The notes: generated by a model from the sequence alone, not told the origin. Counted from the first letter of the stretch, positions 1-9,026 are shown. The stretch is DNA of 64,000 nucleotides from Aquabacterium sp. (GCA_030654395.1 JAURXM010000076.1:1-64000), one strand, 5' to 3'. Program-made: numbers and translations.

Positions 1-93
1 GAGCTTATTGTCGCCAGAAAGCTTGGGCATTGCTTCTTCTCTCGCCCGCAACAGGCAAGGCATGGGTGTTTTGCTTCGTGTCCCCCGCCCGCT

Positions 94-1047
94 TTGCGGG
101 CTCCTCCTTTACCTGCGCAGAACGCACTGCCACCCCGCGTCTTGGCGACGTTAACTTTTGCGTTCGCTTTTACGCTGGTCAGTGCCGCCCACGCATTGCA
201 GTTGACCGACGACCGTGGCGTCACCGTCACGCTGCCAGCCGCACCGCAGCGCATCGTGAGCCTGTTGCCCTCGCTGACCGAAACCGTGTGCGAGTTGGGC
301 CAGTGCCAACGCTTGGTTGGTGTGGATCGCTATTCCAACTTTCCGGCTAGCGTGCAAAAGTTGCCCCAGGTCGGCGGTGGGCTGGACCCGAACATTGAGA
401 TGATCGTCGCGCTGCAACCCGATGTAGTGCTCATGGCCACCTCGTCGCGCGCGGCTGATCGGCTGCAGGCGCTGGGCATCCAGGTGGTGGCCTTGGAACC
501 CAAAACACATGCCGATGTGCAGCGCGTGATGCGCAAGCTGGGCCAGTTGCTGGAGGTGCCTGATGCAGCCCGCATTTGGCGCGCGATTGACGCTGGTGTC
601 TCGGCGGCGGCCCAGTCGCTGCCTGCCAGCGTGCGCGGTACACGGGTGTATTTTGAAATCAACCAGGGTCCGTATGCGGCGGGGGAGTCGTCCTTTATTG
701 GCGAAACGCTGACGCGCCTAGGTGCCAAAAACATCGTGCCCGCCAAGCTGGGGCCGTTTCCCAAGCTCAACCCGGAATACATCGTCCGCGCCGACCCGGA
801 CTTGATCATGATCGGCCAGCGCAGCGCCGATGGGCTGCATGCGCGCCCCGGCTGGCAAAGCATGCGGGCGCTGCGCGAGCAGCGGGTCTGCATCTTTCCG
901 CAGGGTGAAGCCGACATGCTGGTGCGCCCTGGCCCGCGCATGGCCGAGGGCGCACGCCTGATGGCCACGTGTTTGCTGGTTAAGGCACCCACGCTTGCCG
1001 CTGCGCGGGCTGCGCTGCCCTCCCAAGCTCCAGGAGCCAAGCCATGA
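94..1047 (+). CDS. BtuF-like cobalamin/metal-chelate ABC substrate-binding protein
   Basis: Helical-backbone periplasmic binding protein of the BtuF/FhuD type. It probably captures cobalamin or a cobalt/iron chelate for an ABC importer. An N-terminal hydrophobic segment ending in SAAHA looks like a signal peptide. The mature part opens with the family pattern of a short strand, then APQRIVSLLPSLTE and a VGVD segment, and later PDVVLM and PDLIMIG. The ORF-track start is TTG at 94, which lies inside a GCCCGC-TTT-GCGGGC hairpin (87-101). An in-frame TTG at 142 is an alternative, and the frame stays open to the window edge, so the start is unsure. The stop overlaps the next ORF (ATGA). Placement at the head of cobO-cobW-cobN supports a corrinoid role; the ligand itself is inferred. 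Confidence 0.8.
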   Translation: MRAPPLPAQNALPPRVLATLTFAFAFTLVSAAHALQLTDDRGVTVTLPAAPQRIVSLLPSLTETVCELGQCQRLVGVDRYSNFPASVQKLPQVGGGLDPNIEMIVALQPDVVLMATSSRAADRLQALGIQVVALEPKTHADVQRVMRKLGQLLEVPDAARIWRAIDAGVSAAAQSLPASVRGTRVYFEINQGPYAAGESSFIGETLTRLGAKNIVPAKLGPFPKLNPEYIVRADPDLIMIGQRSADGLHARPGWQSMRALREQRVCIFPQGEADMLVRPGPRMAEGARLMATCLLVKAPTLAAARAALPSQAPGAKP

Positions 1048-1208
1048 TGCAGGCATGCGTTCTTTCGCTGCTCTGGGCCGGTGTGCTGGGCGTACTGGCG
1101 CTGAAATACGTATTCGACGGACGCATTGCTGTCCACACCGTGCAGGGGCAGTGGATTGCGCTGCCCAAGGTCACCCCAACCTCCCAAGAGGGCTCCCATG
1201 CAGATTGA
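1044..1208 (+). CDS. small putative membrane protein between btuF-like gene and cobO
   Basis: A 54-codon ORF too short for the ORF track. It starts ATGATG, overlapping the preceding stop by 4 bases, and ends 11 bases inside cobO, so it is translationally coupled on both sides. The product begins with a hydrophobic stretch (LSLLWAGVLGVLALKYVF) that could be one membrane helix. A short polar tail follows, containing DGRIAVHTVQGQWIALP. I do not recognise a family. Its position in the corrinoid operon suggests an accessory of uptake or of cobalt insertion, but that is only context. Confidence 0.5.
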   Translation: MMQACVLSLLWAGVLGVLALKYVFDGRIAVHTVQGQWIALPKVTPTSQEGSHAD

Positions 1209-1767
1209 AACCCCACCCGTCGATTACGAACGGGTCGTCCCCACGGCAGAGCGCCGCGGCCTGATTCTGGTCCACACCGGAACCGGCAAGGGCAAAAGCA
1301 CCGCCGCCTTTGGGCTGGCTTTGCGTGCCCATGGCCGTGGCAAAAAAATCAAGGTTTACCAGTTCATGAAGGTGCCCACGGCACGCTTTGGTGAACACCG
1401 CTTGTTTGAGCAACTGGGTGTACCCATTGAAGGCCTGGGTGATGGCTTTAGCTGGAAGAGCCGCGACCTGGACCACTCCGCCTTACTGGCGCAAGAGGGC
1501 TGGGCCAAGGCCAGTGCCACGGTGATGGCAGGCGAGCACTTCATGGTGGTGTTGGATGAAATAATGTACCCCTTGCGTTACGGCTGGATTCCTTTGGAGC
1601 CCATCCTCACCTGCCTGCGCGATCGCCCACCCCATGTGCATGTGGTGCTTACCGGCCGCAACGCCCCGGCTGAACTGATCGAGCTGGCCGACACGGTGAC
1701 CGAGATGACACTCATCAAACACCACTTCAAGGCCGGTGTGCCCGCACAGCGCGGCATCGAAGACTGA
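1198..1767 (+). CDS. cobO: cob(I)yrinic acid a,c-diamide adenosyltransferase (CobO/BtuR family)
   Basis: Transfers the 5'-deoxyadenosyl group from ATP to cob(I)yrinic acid a,c-diamide or other corrinoids, in the cytoplasm. The 189-residue length is normal for the family. The phosphate loop GTGKGKST lies near residues 28-35, a Walker-B-like VVLDEI near 118 and LTGRNAP further on; the C-terminal KHHFKAG segment is typical. I place the start at ATG 1198 rather than the track's 1126, because family members begin about 20 residues before the P-loop and this start overlaps the small upstream ORF. cobW follows 23 bases downstream. Confidence 0.95.
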   Translation: MQIETPPVDYERVVPTAERRGLILVHTGTGKGKSTAAFGLALRAHGRGKKIKVYQFMKVPTARFGEHRLFEQLGVPIEGLGDGFSWKSRDLDHSALLAQEGWAKASATVMAGEHFMVVLDEIMYPLRYGWIPLEPILTCLRDRPPHVHVVLTGRNAPAELIELADTVTEMTLIKHHFKAGVPAQRGIED

Positions 1768-1790
1768 CTATTTTTAGAAACACAATCCTT

Positions 1791-2837
1791 ATGCAAACCC
1801 GAAAAATACCCGCCACCATCGTCACCGGTTTCCTGGGCAGCGGCAAAACAACCTTGCTGCGCAACCTGCTTACCAATGCCCAAGGCCGCCGCATCGCGGT
1901 CATCGTCAATGAGTTTGGCGAGTTGGGCATCGACGGCGAACTGCTGCGCGGCTGCGGCATTGGCTGCGATGAAAACGGGGTGGAAAACGGACAGTTGTAC
2001 GAGCTGGCCAATGGCTGCCTGTGCTGCACCGTGCAGGAAGAATTTGCCCCGGTCATGGAACAACTGGCCGCCCGGCGCGACCAGATTGACTATCTGGTGA
2101 TCGAAACCTCTGGCTTGGCGTTACCCAAGCCGCTGGTGCAGGCCTTCCAGTGGCCCGCGCTGCGCAATGCCTTCACCGTGGACGCAGTCATTACCGTGGT
2201 GGACGCGCCCGCCGTGGCGGCCGGTGACTTTGCCGACGATCCGGTGGCCGTGGATGCCCAGCGCCGTGCCGACGACAACCTGGACCACGACTCGCCATTA
2301 CACGAGCTGTTTGAAGACCAACTGGCCACGGCCGATCTGGTGATCGTGCACAAGGTAGACGGCATGGATGCTGCCGCGCTGGAAGCCGTAGAAGCCACCA
2401 TCCGCGCAGAAGCCCCCGCCGGTGTGAAGCTGGTGCGCGCATCGCACGGCAACGTGCCCATGGACGTGTTGCTGGGCCTGGAGCGCGAGGTAGAAGACGT
2501 GATCGACGCCCGCAAAACCCACCACGATGCGGAAGAAGACCACGACCACGACGCTTTTGATTCCGTGTCAATTGCGCTGCAAGTGACTGACCGCGCCAAG
2601 CTTCTCACCGCGCTGGCCGCTTTGGTGCAGCGCCATGAAATTTACCGGGTCAAAGGCTTTGTCGCCGTTCCGGGGGCTGCGATGCGCCTGGTGGTGCAGG
2701 GCGTGGGCCAGCGTTTTGACAGCTATTTCGACCGCGCCTGGCGTGCAGACGAGCCGCGTCAGACGCGCTTGGTGCTGATTGGCGACCACCTTGACGCAAG
2801 CGGCCTGCAATCTGAAGTCCAAGCCGCTTTGGCTTAA
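1791..2837 (+). CDS. cobW: CobW-type GTPase (COG0523 metallochaperone)
   Basis: G3E-family GTPase of 348 residues. COG0523 proteins deliver metals; CobW members next to cobN are thought to supply cobalt to the chelatase. The P-loop GFLGSGKTT is at residues 12-20. The family's CxCC metal site appears as CLCC near residue 76, with ETSGLA and HKVDG (in place of NKxD) after it. A His/Asp-rich stretch (HHDAEEDHDHD) near residue 240 could bind metal. The C-terminal CobW domain contains RVKGFV. cobN starts 21 bases downstream. Confidence 0.93.
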   Translation: MQTRKIPATIVTGFLGSGKTTLLRNLLTNAQGRRIAVIVNEFGELGIDGELLRGCGIGCDENGVENGQLYELANGCLCCTVQEEFAPVMEQLAARRDQIDYLVIETSGLALPKPLVQAFQWPALRNAFTVDAVITVVDAPAVAAGDFADDPVAVDAQRRADDNLDHDSPLHELFEDQLATADLVIVHKVDGMDAAALEAVEATIRAEAPAGVKLVRASHGNVPMDVLLGLEREVEDVIDARKTHHDAEEDHDHDAFDSVSIALQVTDRAKLLTALAALVQRHEIYRVKGFVAVPGAAMRLVVQGVGQRFDSYFDRAWRADEPRQTRLVLIGDHLDASGLQSEVQAALA

Positions 2838-2858
2838 TCAAAAACGGCGCTCAAGCAC

Positions 2859-5800
2859 ATGCACCTGCTCTCTACCCGCCCCGGCGGCCATGTTGAAGAC
2901 GATGGCCTGGGTGTGGTGCGCGTGGCGCAAACGCCGGGCGACATTGTGGTGCTCACCGTGGCGGATACCACGCTGTCTTTGCTGGCCGAAGTCGCCAGCG
3001 GCTTGCCGGATGACTTTCCCCGTGTGCGCCTGGCCAACCTGATGTGGCTGCGCCAGCCCGCCTCGATCGACCTGTACATGGACGATGTGCTGCGCCACGC
3101 CAAAGCCATCGTTATCGAACACCTGGGCAGCCCCAGCGACTGGGCCTACATCGTGGACCAGGTCTGCGAGTCCGCGCGCACGCGCGGCCAGTGGCTGGTC
3201 ATGGTGTCGGGCGAATGTGTGGAAGACGCGCAGTTGCTCATGCGCAGCACCGCCACCAAAGACGATTGCACTCACCTGTGGCGCTGCCTGCGCGAAGGCG
3301 GGCGCGACAACGCCACCAACTTTTTCCAGCTGATTGCCCACGCCGCATTCGGCCAGGGCCAGCGCCCATTGCCTGCTGTGGTGCTGCCCGCCGCCATGCC
3401 CTACACACCCGCCGTGCCCCTGGCCCCGTGGCGTGCTGGCGCGCCCGTGGCCTTGCTGGTGTTTTACAAAGCGCATTTGCAGGCGGGCAACACGGCGGCG
3501 TTTGATGCCATGCTGGCCGCGCTGGCCGAAGAGGGCCTCAACACCCTGGCCGTGGCGCTGGACTCGCTCAAGAACCCCGGCAGCATGGCGCTGCTGCAAT
3601 CGCTAGCCCTTGAGCACAAGGTGGACGTAGTGCTCAACGCCACCAGCTTTGCCGTGGGCTCAATGGATGGCAACGACGCGGGTACCGAGGTGCTACCCGT
3701 GTTGCTGGCCGGCGATGCGCCGGTGTTGCAGCTCATCACGGCGGGCTGCACGCAAGAGCAATGGCAAGACGACCCGCACGGTCTCACGCCGCGTGACCTG
3801 GCCATGCAAATTGTGCTGCCCGAGGTGGATGGCCGCATTGGCACCCGGCCCATCAGCTTCAAGGGTTTGGCCTGGCGCTGCGAACGCGCCGAGATCGACG
3901 TGGTGCGCTACCAGCCTGAACTAGAACGTATAGCCTTTGTGGCCGCTACCGCAAGTAAATGGTGCGCATTACGCTATAAAAAAAATAGCGATAAGCGCGT
4001 GGCCCTGGTGCTGGCTAACTATCCCAACGACGACTCCCGCTTGGCCAACGGCGTGGGCCTGGACACCCCCGCATCCACCGTCGTCATCCTGCAAGCCCTG
4101 CAGGCCGTAGGTTATGCCACCGGCGATGTGCCCCCGCATGGCGACGCGCTCATGGCCGACCTGGTGCGTGGCATCACCAACAACCTGCATGCCAACGACG
4201 ACCGCCCCGCAGGCCAAAGTTTGGCCATGGCCGACTACATGCAAGACTTTGCGGCCCTGCCGCTTGAGTGCCAAGCCGCCATCAACGCGCTGTGGGGCGA
4301 GCCTGCGCAAGACCCGCTGGTGCGCGCAGGCCGCTTCATGGTGTCAGGCCAGCGCTACGGCAATGTGTTTGTGGGCAACCAGCCCGCACGCGGGCGCGAC
4401 CTGGACCTGGTCGCCACCTACCACGATGCCGACCTGGTGCCCACCCACAATTACTTGGCCTTTTACTTCTGGCTGCGCCGCGTCTACGCGGTGGACGCCG
4501 TGGTGCACGTGGGCAAGCACGGCAACCTGGAGTGGCTGCCCGGCAAAAGCGTGGCGCTGGGGGCGGCCTGCTGGCCTGATGCCATCCTGGGCCCGCTGCC
4601 GCACCTGTACCCCTTCATCGTCAACGACCCCGGCGAGGGCGCGCAGGCCAAGCGCCGCACGCAAGCCGTCATCATCGATCACCTGATGCCCGCCATGACC
4701 CGGGCCGAAACCTATGGGCCGCTGCAGCAGCTTGAAGGCCGCATGGACGAGTATTACGAGGCCCTGTCGCTCGACCCGCGCCGCGCCAAGTTGCTGCGCG
4801 CCAGCATTTTGGAGCAGGTGCTGGCAGACGGCCTGCACGCCGAGCTGGGTTTTACCAAGCCTACCGACGACACCCAGCGCGAAGCCCTGTTGCAGCGCCT
4901 GGATGCCTACCTGTGCGAAATCAAGGAATCGCAAATCCGCGATGGCTTGCACATCTTCGGCCAGTCCCCTACCGGGCGCCAGCGGGTGGACACCTTGGTG
5001 GCACTGGCCCGCTACCCCGGCGGCGCAGGTGCGGCGCAAGGCAGCCTGACGGTGGCCTTGGCGCACGACTTGGGGTTGAAAGACTTTGATGCCCTGAGCC
5101 CCGACTGGGCAGCGCCCTGGACTGGACAGCGCCCGCAGGTTTTGCAAGCCCTGAGCTTTGAGCCCTGGCGCCACGCGGGTCACACCCGCGAGCGGCTGGA
5201 GTTGCTGGCCGTGCAGTTGGTGCAGGGAGCAACTTCCATCCCCCACCCCAAACCTCCTGCGGAAGGGGAGGGTGTGGAATCCGCATTACCCGCTCCCTCT
5301 TCGGGGGAGGGCTGGGGTGGGGGCGGGCAGCCACCAGCGATGCATGCAGTCGCGAGCTGGCCCCGCACCGCCCAAGTGCTGGAGCGCCTGCACACCACAC
5401 TGGCCCCACGTCTGGATGCCTGTGGGCCCAACGAGATTGGCCAGTTGTTGCGCGGCTTGGACGGCCGCTTTATTCCCCCCGGCCCCAGCGGCGCACCGTC
5501 GCGCGGCAGGCCCGATGTGCTGCCTACCGGACGCAACTTTTATTCGGTGGACACGCGCGCCATCCCCACTCAAACCGCCTACGCCATGGGCGCCAAGGGG
5601 GCAGACCGGGTGGTAGAGCGGCACTTGCAAGACCATGGCTGCTACCCCATGGCCATGGGCCTATCGGTCTGGGGCACCAGCACCATGCGCACCGGCGGCG
5701 AAGATGTGGCCCAGGCCTTCTCACTCTTGGGCGTGCGGCCCAAGTGGGCGCCAGGCAGCAACCGCGTGGTGGACATTGAGGTCATGCCCATGAGTGTGCT

Positions 5801-6764
5801 GGGCCGCCCACGCGTGGACGTGACGCTGCGTGTGTCTGGCTTTTTCCGCGATGCGTTTCCGAATGTGATTGACCTGTTTGACACCGCCGTGCGCACGGTG
5901 GCCGCCATTACGCCTGAGGACGAGCCGGACGATGTCAACCCCATCCGCGCACGGGTGCAGCTTGATGCCGCACAGGCGCAAGCCGCAGGGCAGTCGGATG
6001 CAGAGGCCGAGCGGGCCTCCACCTGGCGCGTGTTCGGCCCCCGGCCCGGTGGCTATGGCGCAGGATTGCAGGCGTCTATCGCCAGTGGCAACTGGACCGA
6101 GCGCGCTGAGTTGGCCGAAGCCTATTTGCGCGCTGGTGCTTTCGCTTATGGGCAAGACGCCCACGGCAGCGCTGCGCCCGAGGCATTTGCCCGGCGCATC
6201 GCCGCTCTTGACGCGGTGCTGCACAACCAAGACAACCGCGAGCACGACATTCTGGATTCCGGCGATTACTACCAGTTCATGGGTGGCATGGCCGCAGCGG
6301 TAGAGCACCTCAGCGGCACGCCCGCTGCGCTGTACCACGGCGATTTCAGCGTGCCCGGCGCACCGCGCATCCGCACGCTGGGTGAAGAAGTGGCCCGCGT
6401 GGTGCGCTCCCGCGCCGTCAACCCCAAGTGGCTGGACGGCATCAAGCGCCACGGCTATAAGGGCGCGTTTGAAATGGCCGCCACGGTGGACTTTTTGTTC
6501 GCGTTTGACGCCACCACCGGCGTGGTGGGCGACCACCAGTACGCGCTGGTGGCCGATGCCTATGTGCACGACGACGCCACCCGTGCCTTTTTGCAACAGC
6601 ACAACCCGCTGGCCCTGCGCAACATCGGCGAGCGCCTGCTGGAAGCCATGGACCGTGGCCTGTGGGCCGAGCCGGGCGACCAGCGCGAACGCATTGAAGA
6701 CCATCTGCTGGCACTGGAGCAGCGCTTGGAAACATCAGACGACATATTGAAAGAAGGGGCCTAG
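2859..6764 (+). CDS. cobN: cobaltochelatase large subunit CobN
   Basis: Large subunit that binds hydrogenobyrinic acid a,c-diamide and inserts Co(II), driven by an AAA+ motor. The 1301-residue length fits CobN. Family landmarks include VGKHGNLEWLPGKS near residue 550, NDPGEGAQAKRRTQA near 590 and HDILDSGDYYQFMGG near 1130. Two oddities are visible: residues about 793-824 are encoded by a pair of inverted REP-like units (5237-5330), and residues about 357-377 overlap an A-rich hairpin. Both stretches keep the frame. The motor genes follow immediately (3-bp gap to the ChlI-like gene), which suggests that this CobN works with a ChlID-type motor rather than CobST. Confidence 0.96.
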   Translation: MHLLSTRPGGHVEDDGLGVVRVAQTPGDIVVLTVADTTLSLLAEVASGLPDDFPRVRLANLMWLRQPASIDLYMDDVLRHAKAIVIEHLGSPSDWAYIVDQVCESARTRGQWLVMVSGECVEDAQLLMRSTATKDDCTHLWRCLREGGRDNATNFFQLIAHAAFGQGQRPLPAVVLPAAMPYTPAVPLAPWRAGAPVALLVFYKAHLQAGNTAAFDAMLAALAEEGLNTLAVALDSLKNPGSMALLQSLALEHKVDVVLNATSFAVGSMDGNDAGTEVLPVLLAGDAPVLQLITAGCTQEQWQDDPHGLTPRDLAMQIVLPEVDGRIGTRPISFKGLAWRCERAEIDVVRYQPELERIAFVAATASKWCALRYKKNSDKRVALVLANYPNDDSRLANGVGLDTPASTVVILQALQAVGYATGDVPPHGDALMADLVRGITNNLHANDDRPAGQSLAMADYMQDFAALPLECQAAINALWGEPAQDPLVRAGRFMVSGQRYGNVFVGNQPARGRDLDLVATYHDADLVPTHNYLAFYFWLRRVYAVDAVVHVGKHGNLEWLPGKSVALGAACWPDAILGPLPHLYPFIVNDPGEGAQAKRRTQAVIIDHLMPAMTRAETYGPLQQLEGRMDEYYEALSLDPRRAKLLRASILEQVLADGLHAELGFTKPTDDTQREALLQRLDAYLCEIKESQIRDGLHIFGQSPTGRQRVDTLVALARYPGGAGAAQGSLTVALAHDLGLKDFDALSPDWAAPWTGQRPQVLQALSFEPWRHAGHTRERLELLAVQLVQGATSIPHPKPPAEGEGVESALPAPSSGEGWGGGGQPPAMHAVASWPRTAQVLERLHTTLAPRLDACGPNEIGQLLRGLDGRFIPPGPSGAPSRGRPDVLPTGRNFYSVDTRAIPTQTAYAMGAKGADRVVERHLQDHGCYPMAMGLSVWGTSTMRTGGEDVAQAFSLLGVRPKWAPGSNRVVDIEVMPMSVLGRPRVDVTLRVSGFFRDAFPNVIDLFDTAVRTVAAITPEDEPDDVNPIRARVQLDAAQAQAAGQSDAEAERASTWRVFGPRPGGYGAGLQASIASGNWTERAELAEAYLRAGAFAYGQDAHGSAAPEAFARRIAALDAVLHNQDNREHDILDSGDYYQFMGGMAAAVEHLSGTPAALYHGDFSVPGAPRIRTLGEEVARVVRSRAVNPKWLDGIKRHGYKGAFEMAATVDFLFAFDATTGVVGDHQYALVADAYVHDDATRAFLQQHNPLALRNIGERLLEAMDRGLWAEPGDQRERIEDHLLALEQRLETSDDILKEGA
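3928..3989. repeat. A/T-rich hairpin element inside cobN
   Basis: A locally A-rich stretch in a GC-rich gene that ends in a GCTAT-A7-ATAGC hairpin (3973-3989). Its left part (CCGCTACCGCAAG) and this hairpin resemble the stretch at the end of cbiB (28048-28103). The element may be a copy of a small dispersed palindromic repeat that has become coding. CobN proteins have a similar amount of sequence here, so drift rather than insertion remains possible. Confidence 0.4.
5237..5330. repeat. inverted pair of REP-like palindromic units within cobN
   Basis: The left unit, read on the minus strand, runs CCCTCCCC..GCAGGAGG..TGGGGTGGGGG. The right unit, on the plus strand, runs GCTCCCTCTTCGGGGGAGGG then CTGGGGTGGGGG. 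They are two copies of one ~35-base unit in opposite orientation, separated by about 15 bases, like a BIME. The whole pair is read through by CobN as a Pro/Gly/Glu-rich insert (about residues 793-824). REP elements are normally intergenic. Confidence 0.75.
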
Positions 6765-6767
6765 GCC

Positions 6768-7856
6768 ATGCGTACTGTTGAAGCCGCCGCACGGTTGGCA
6801 TTCCCATTCACCGCCCTGGTCGGCCAGCCGCTGCTGCAGCGTGCCCTGCTGTTGGTGGCAATCGACCCGCGCATCGGCGGCGTGCTGGTCAGCGGCCCAC
6901 GCGGCACGGCCAAATCCACGGCAGCACGGGCGCTGGCGGCCTTGCTGCCCCATACCCCCTTAGCCGCGCCGTTTGTGACCCTGCCGCTGGCGGCCAGCCT
7001 GGAGCAACTGGTGGGCACCTTGAACGTGGAAGCCGTGCTGGTTGAAGGCCAACTGCGCCTTGCACCGGGCCTGGTGGCGCGCGCCCACAATGGCGTGCTG
7101 TACGTGGATGAGGTTAATTTGCTGCCCGATGCGCTGGTAGACGCGCTGCTGGATGTCGCTGCCAGCGGCATCAACACGGTAGAGCGCGACGGCATCTCGC
7201 AGCAGCATGCCGCACGGTTCGCGTTGGTGGGCACCATGAACCCCGAAGAAGGCGAACTGCGGCCCCAACTGCTGGACCGTTTTGGCCTGTCGGTGGTGCT
7301 GGGCAACCCCTTGGACCCTCAGCAGCGGCTCGACATTTTGCGTACCCGGCTCGCCTTCGACGAAGACCCGCAGGCTTTGACGGCATTGCACGCGGCCCGG
7401 CTAGCCCCGTTGGCTGCAACCGTGGTCGCAGCGCGTGCCGCACTGCCCAGTCTGGTGTGGCCGGATGCCGTGCTGCAACACGCCGCCGCACTCGCAGTGG
7501 CCGCTGGTGTGGATGGCATGCGTGCCGACCTGGTGATGCTGCGCGCCGCACGCGCCCTGGCCGCGCTGGAAGGCCGCAATGCCCTGACCCCGCAAGACGT
7601 GGATGCTGTGGCGGAACTGGCGCTGGCGCACCGCCGCACGCTGGAGCCATCCGCTAACGACAGAACCAACGATAAGCCCAACGGTAGCGCCAATAACAAC
7701 AGTAATAACAACCGCAATAGCAACACTGGCCCGCGCAAAGACCCGCCACCCGCTTCAACCCCCATCCGAGAAGGCGATTGGGGTGCGTTGCCGCCCATAC
7801 CCACACCCACCACGCGGGTGCTGTCCACAGGAGCCTGGCCCGCAAAAAAAGCCTGA
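6768..7856 (+). CDS. AAA+ ATPase, magnesium-chelatase ChlI/BchI-like motor subunit
   Basis: MoxR/ChlI-clade AAA+ ATPase of 362 residues, expected to energise metal insertion by CobN. Walker A is GPRGTAKST near residues 43-51, Walker B/VDE is GVLYVDEVNLL near 108, and the sensor region contains MNPEEGELRPQLLDRFGL. A C-terminal lid domain follows. The tail after residue 290 is a low-complexity Asn/Ser-rich linker (NNNSNNNRNSN) and then Pro-rich. In ChlD such a linker joins the AAA and VWA domains, and here the VWA domain is the separate next gene. The start lies 3 bases after the cobN stop. Confidence 0.9.
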   Translation: MRTVEAAARLAFPFTALVGQPLLQRALLLVAIDPRIGGVLVSGPRGTAKSTAARALAALLPHTPLAAPFVTLPLAASLEQLVGTLNVEAVLVEGQLRLAPGLVARAHNGVLYVDEVNLLPDALVDALLDVAASGINTVERDGISQQHAARFALVGTMNPEEGELRPQLLDRFGLSVVLGNPLDPQQRLDILRTRLAFDEDPQALTALHAARLAPLAATVVAARAALPSLVWPDAVLQHAAALAVAAGVDGMRADLVMLRAARALAALEGRNALTPQDVDAVAELALAHRRTLEPSANDRTNDKPNGSANNNSNNNRNSNTGPRKDPPPASTPIREGDWGALPPIPTPTTRVLSTGAWPAKKA

Positions 7857-7915
7857 GCCACCGCATCCGCCAGCCGCCTACATCGGCTGGCAGTGTGCGG
7901 TGGCGCAACCCCCCC

Positions 7916-8554
7916 ATGCAGACACCACCCCCTCTCAAACCCGCTGTGAAAACGGGGGCTGACAGCCCCGCGATTGCCTGGCTGCGCACCCTGCTGGCCA
8001 AAGGCCCACGCCCGCTCCAACGCGAGCACCTGCGCTACCAACCGCAGGCGGTGGCTGCACCGCGCTTGCATCTGATCGTGCTGGACACCTCGGGTTCAAT
8101 GCGCCAAGGTGGCCAAGGTGGTCGCCTGGCGCTGGCCAAAGGCCATGCAACCCGCCTGATCGAGCAGGCTGCGCGTGCTGGAGACCATGTCGGCCTGCTG
8201 TGTTTTGGGGGCAGCGGTGTGCAGCTGGTGCTGCCGATTGGGCCGGCGAGGGCCGCCGGTGCCGCACGGGTTCGCCAATGCGGCGGCGGCGGCGGCACAC
8301 CGCTGCGCCAGGCCTTGGCGGTGGCCAATAACTTGTTGGCGCAGGCCCGTAGGCGCGGTAGCAGTGGCCCGGCCTGGTTGTGGCTGTTGACCGATGGTCG
8401 CACCCTGGAGCAGCCCGCTGCGCCCAAGGGGGTGGAACACGCGGTGGTGCTGGATTTTGACGACCGGTCGCCTGCATCACGCGCTAGTGGCCGCTGTGCC
8501 GCCTGGGCCGCCCGCTGGGGCGCGGAGTACCGTTTGGCCAGTTCGGCCGCGTGA
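7916..8554 (+). CDS. VWA-domain protein, ChlD/BchD C-terminal-like chelatase subunit
   Basis: About 212 residues that are essentially one von Willebrand A domain. LIVLDTSGSM gives the DxSxS MIDAS motif, followed by the Gly-rich GGGGGTPLRQAL and LLTDGR. This is the C-terminal part of a magnesium-chelatase D subunit without its AAA domain. I prefer ATG 7916 (MQTPPP) over the track's 7778, since the earlier codons overlap the upstream gene in another frame. Together with the ChlI-like ATPase and CobN it would form a three-part cobaltochelatase. The next gene begins 13 bases downstream. Confidence 0.85.
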   Translation: MQTPPPLKPAVKTGADSPAIAWLRTLLAKGPRPLQREHLRYQPQAVAAPRLHLIVLDTSGSMRQGGQGGRLALAKGHATRLIEQAARAGDHVGLLCFGGSGVQLVLPIGPARAAGAARVRQCGGGGGTPLRQALAVANNLLAQARRRGSSGPAWLWLLTDGRTLEQPAAPKGVEHAVVLDFDDRSPASRASGRCAAWAARWGAEYRLASSAA

Positions 8555-8567
8555 CCCCAGTTTTTTT

Positions 8568-9026
8568 ATGCCACACAAATGCACCCTTTACATGAGCGAC
8601 TCTGATTTTTTCCTTGGCACAGGGGTGGCCGTTGCCACCGAAATCGTCGTCTGCACCACGTGCCGACCCGCCGGTGCATCGCGCGACCTGCCTGCTGCGG
8701 GCGAGTCGCTGCTAGAAGCCGTGCAGGCCGCCACCTGGGACCTGGATGCGGCACTTCAGGCCCGTATTCGGGTGCGTGGCCAAGCCTGCATGAGCGGGTG
8801 CTCACGGGCCTGTACCATTGCGATCCAGGCACCGGGCAAGTTCACCTATTATTTTGGCGATCTGGCTGCCGATGAGACCACCGGCGCCGAGGTGCTGGCC
8901 TGCGCCCAGCTACACGCGTACAGTACGGACGGTAATTTGCTGCGCAAAGAGCGGCCCGAACGCCTGCGTAGCGGTATATTGGCCCGATTGCCCCCGCTTG
9001 TTACCATTGAACCCACTGGGCCTTGA
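8568..9026 (+). CDS. DUF1636 family Cys-rich (ferredoxin-like) protein
   Basis: A ~152-residue protein with the DUF1636 cysteine pattern: CTTC near the start, then CMSGCSRAC, and a later LACAQ. This layout resembles thioredoxin-fold 2Fe-2S proteins, but the cofactor and function are not established. DUF1636 genes commonly sit with cobalt-transport and cobalamin genes, as here between the chelatase motor and cbtBA. Two ATG starts are possible, 8568 (MPHKC) and 8592 (MSDSD); the track's 8394 start lies inside the VWA gene and is rejected. Confidence 0.8.
   Translation: MPHKCTLYMSDSDFFLGTGVAVATEIVVCTTCRPAGASRDLPAAGESLLEAVQAATWDLDAALQARIRVRGQACMSGCSRACTIAIQAPGKFTYYFGDLAADETTGAEVLACAQLHAYSTDGNLLRKERPERLRSGILARLPPLVTIEPTGP

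Noticed and set aside
1-93. Possible 3' end of a cobalamin riboswitch (GCCAGAAAGCTTGGGC resembles a B12 box)
   Set aside because: The aptamer core would lie outside the window and the match is loose.
330-1199. 289-aa minus-strand ORF over the btuF-like gene
   Set aside because: Shadow of the real gene; Ser/Pro/Arg-rich, no domain.
5721-6704. 327-aa minus-strand ORF over cobN
   Set aside because: Shadow ORF; cobN motifs on the plus strand are clear.
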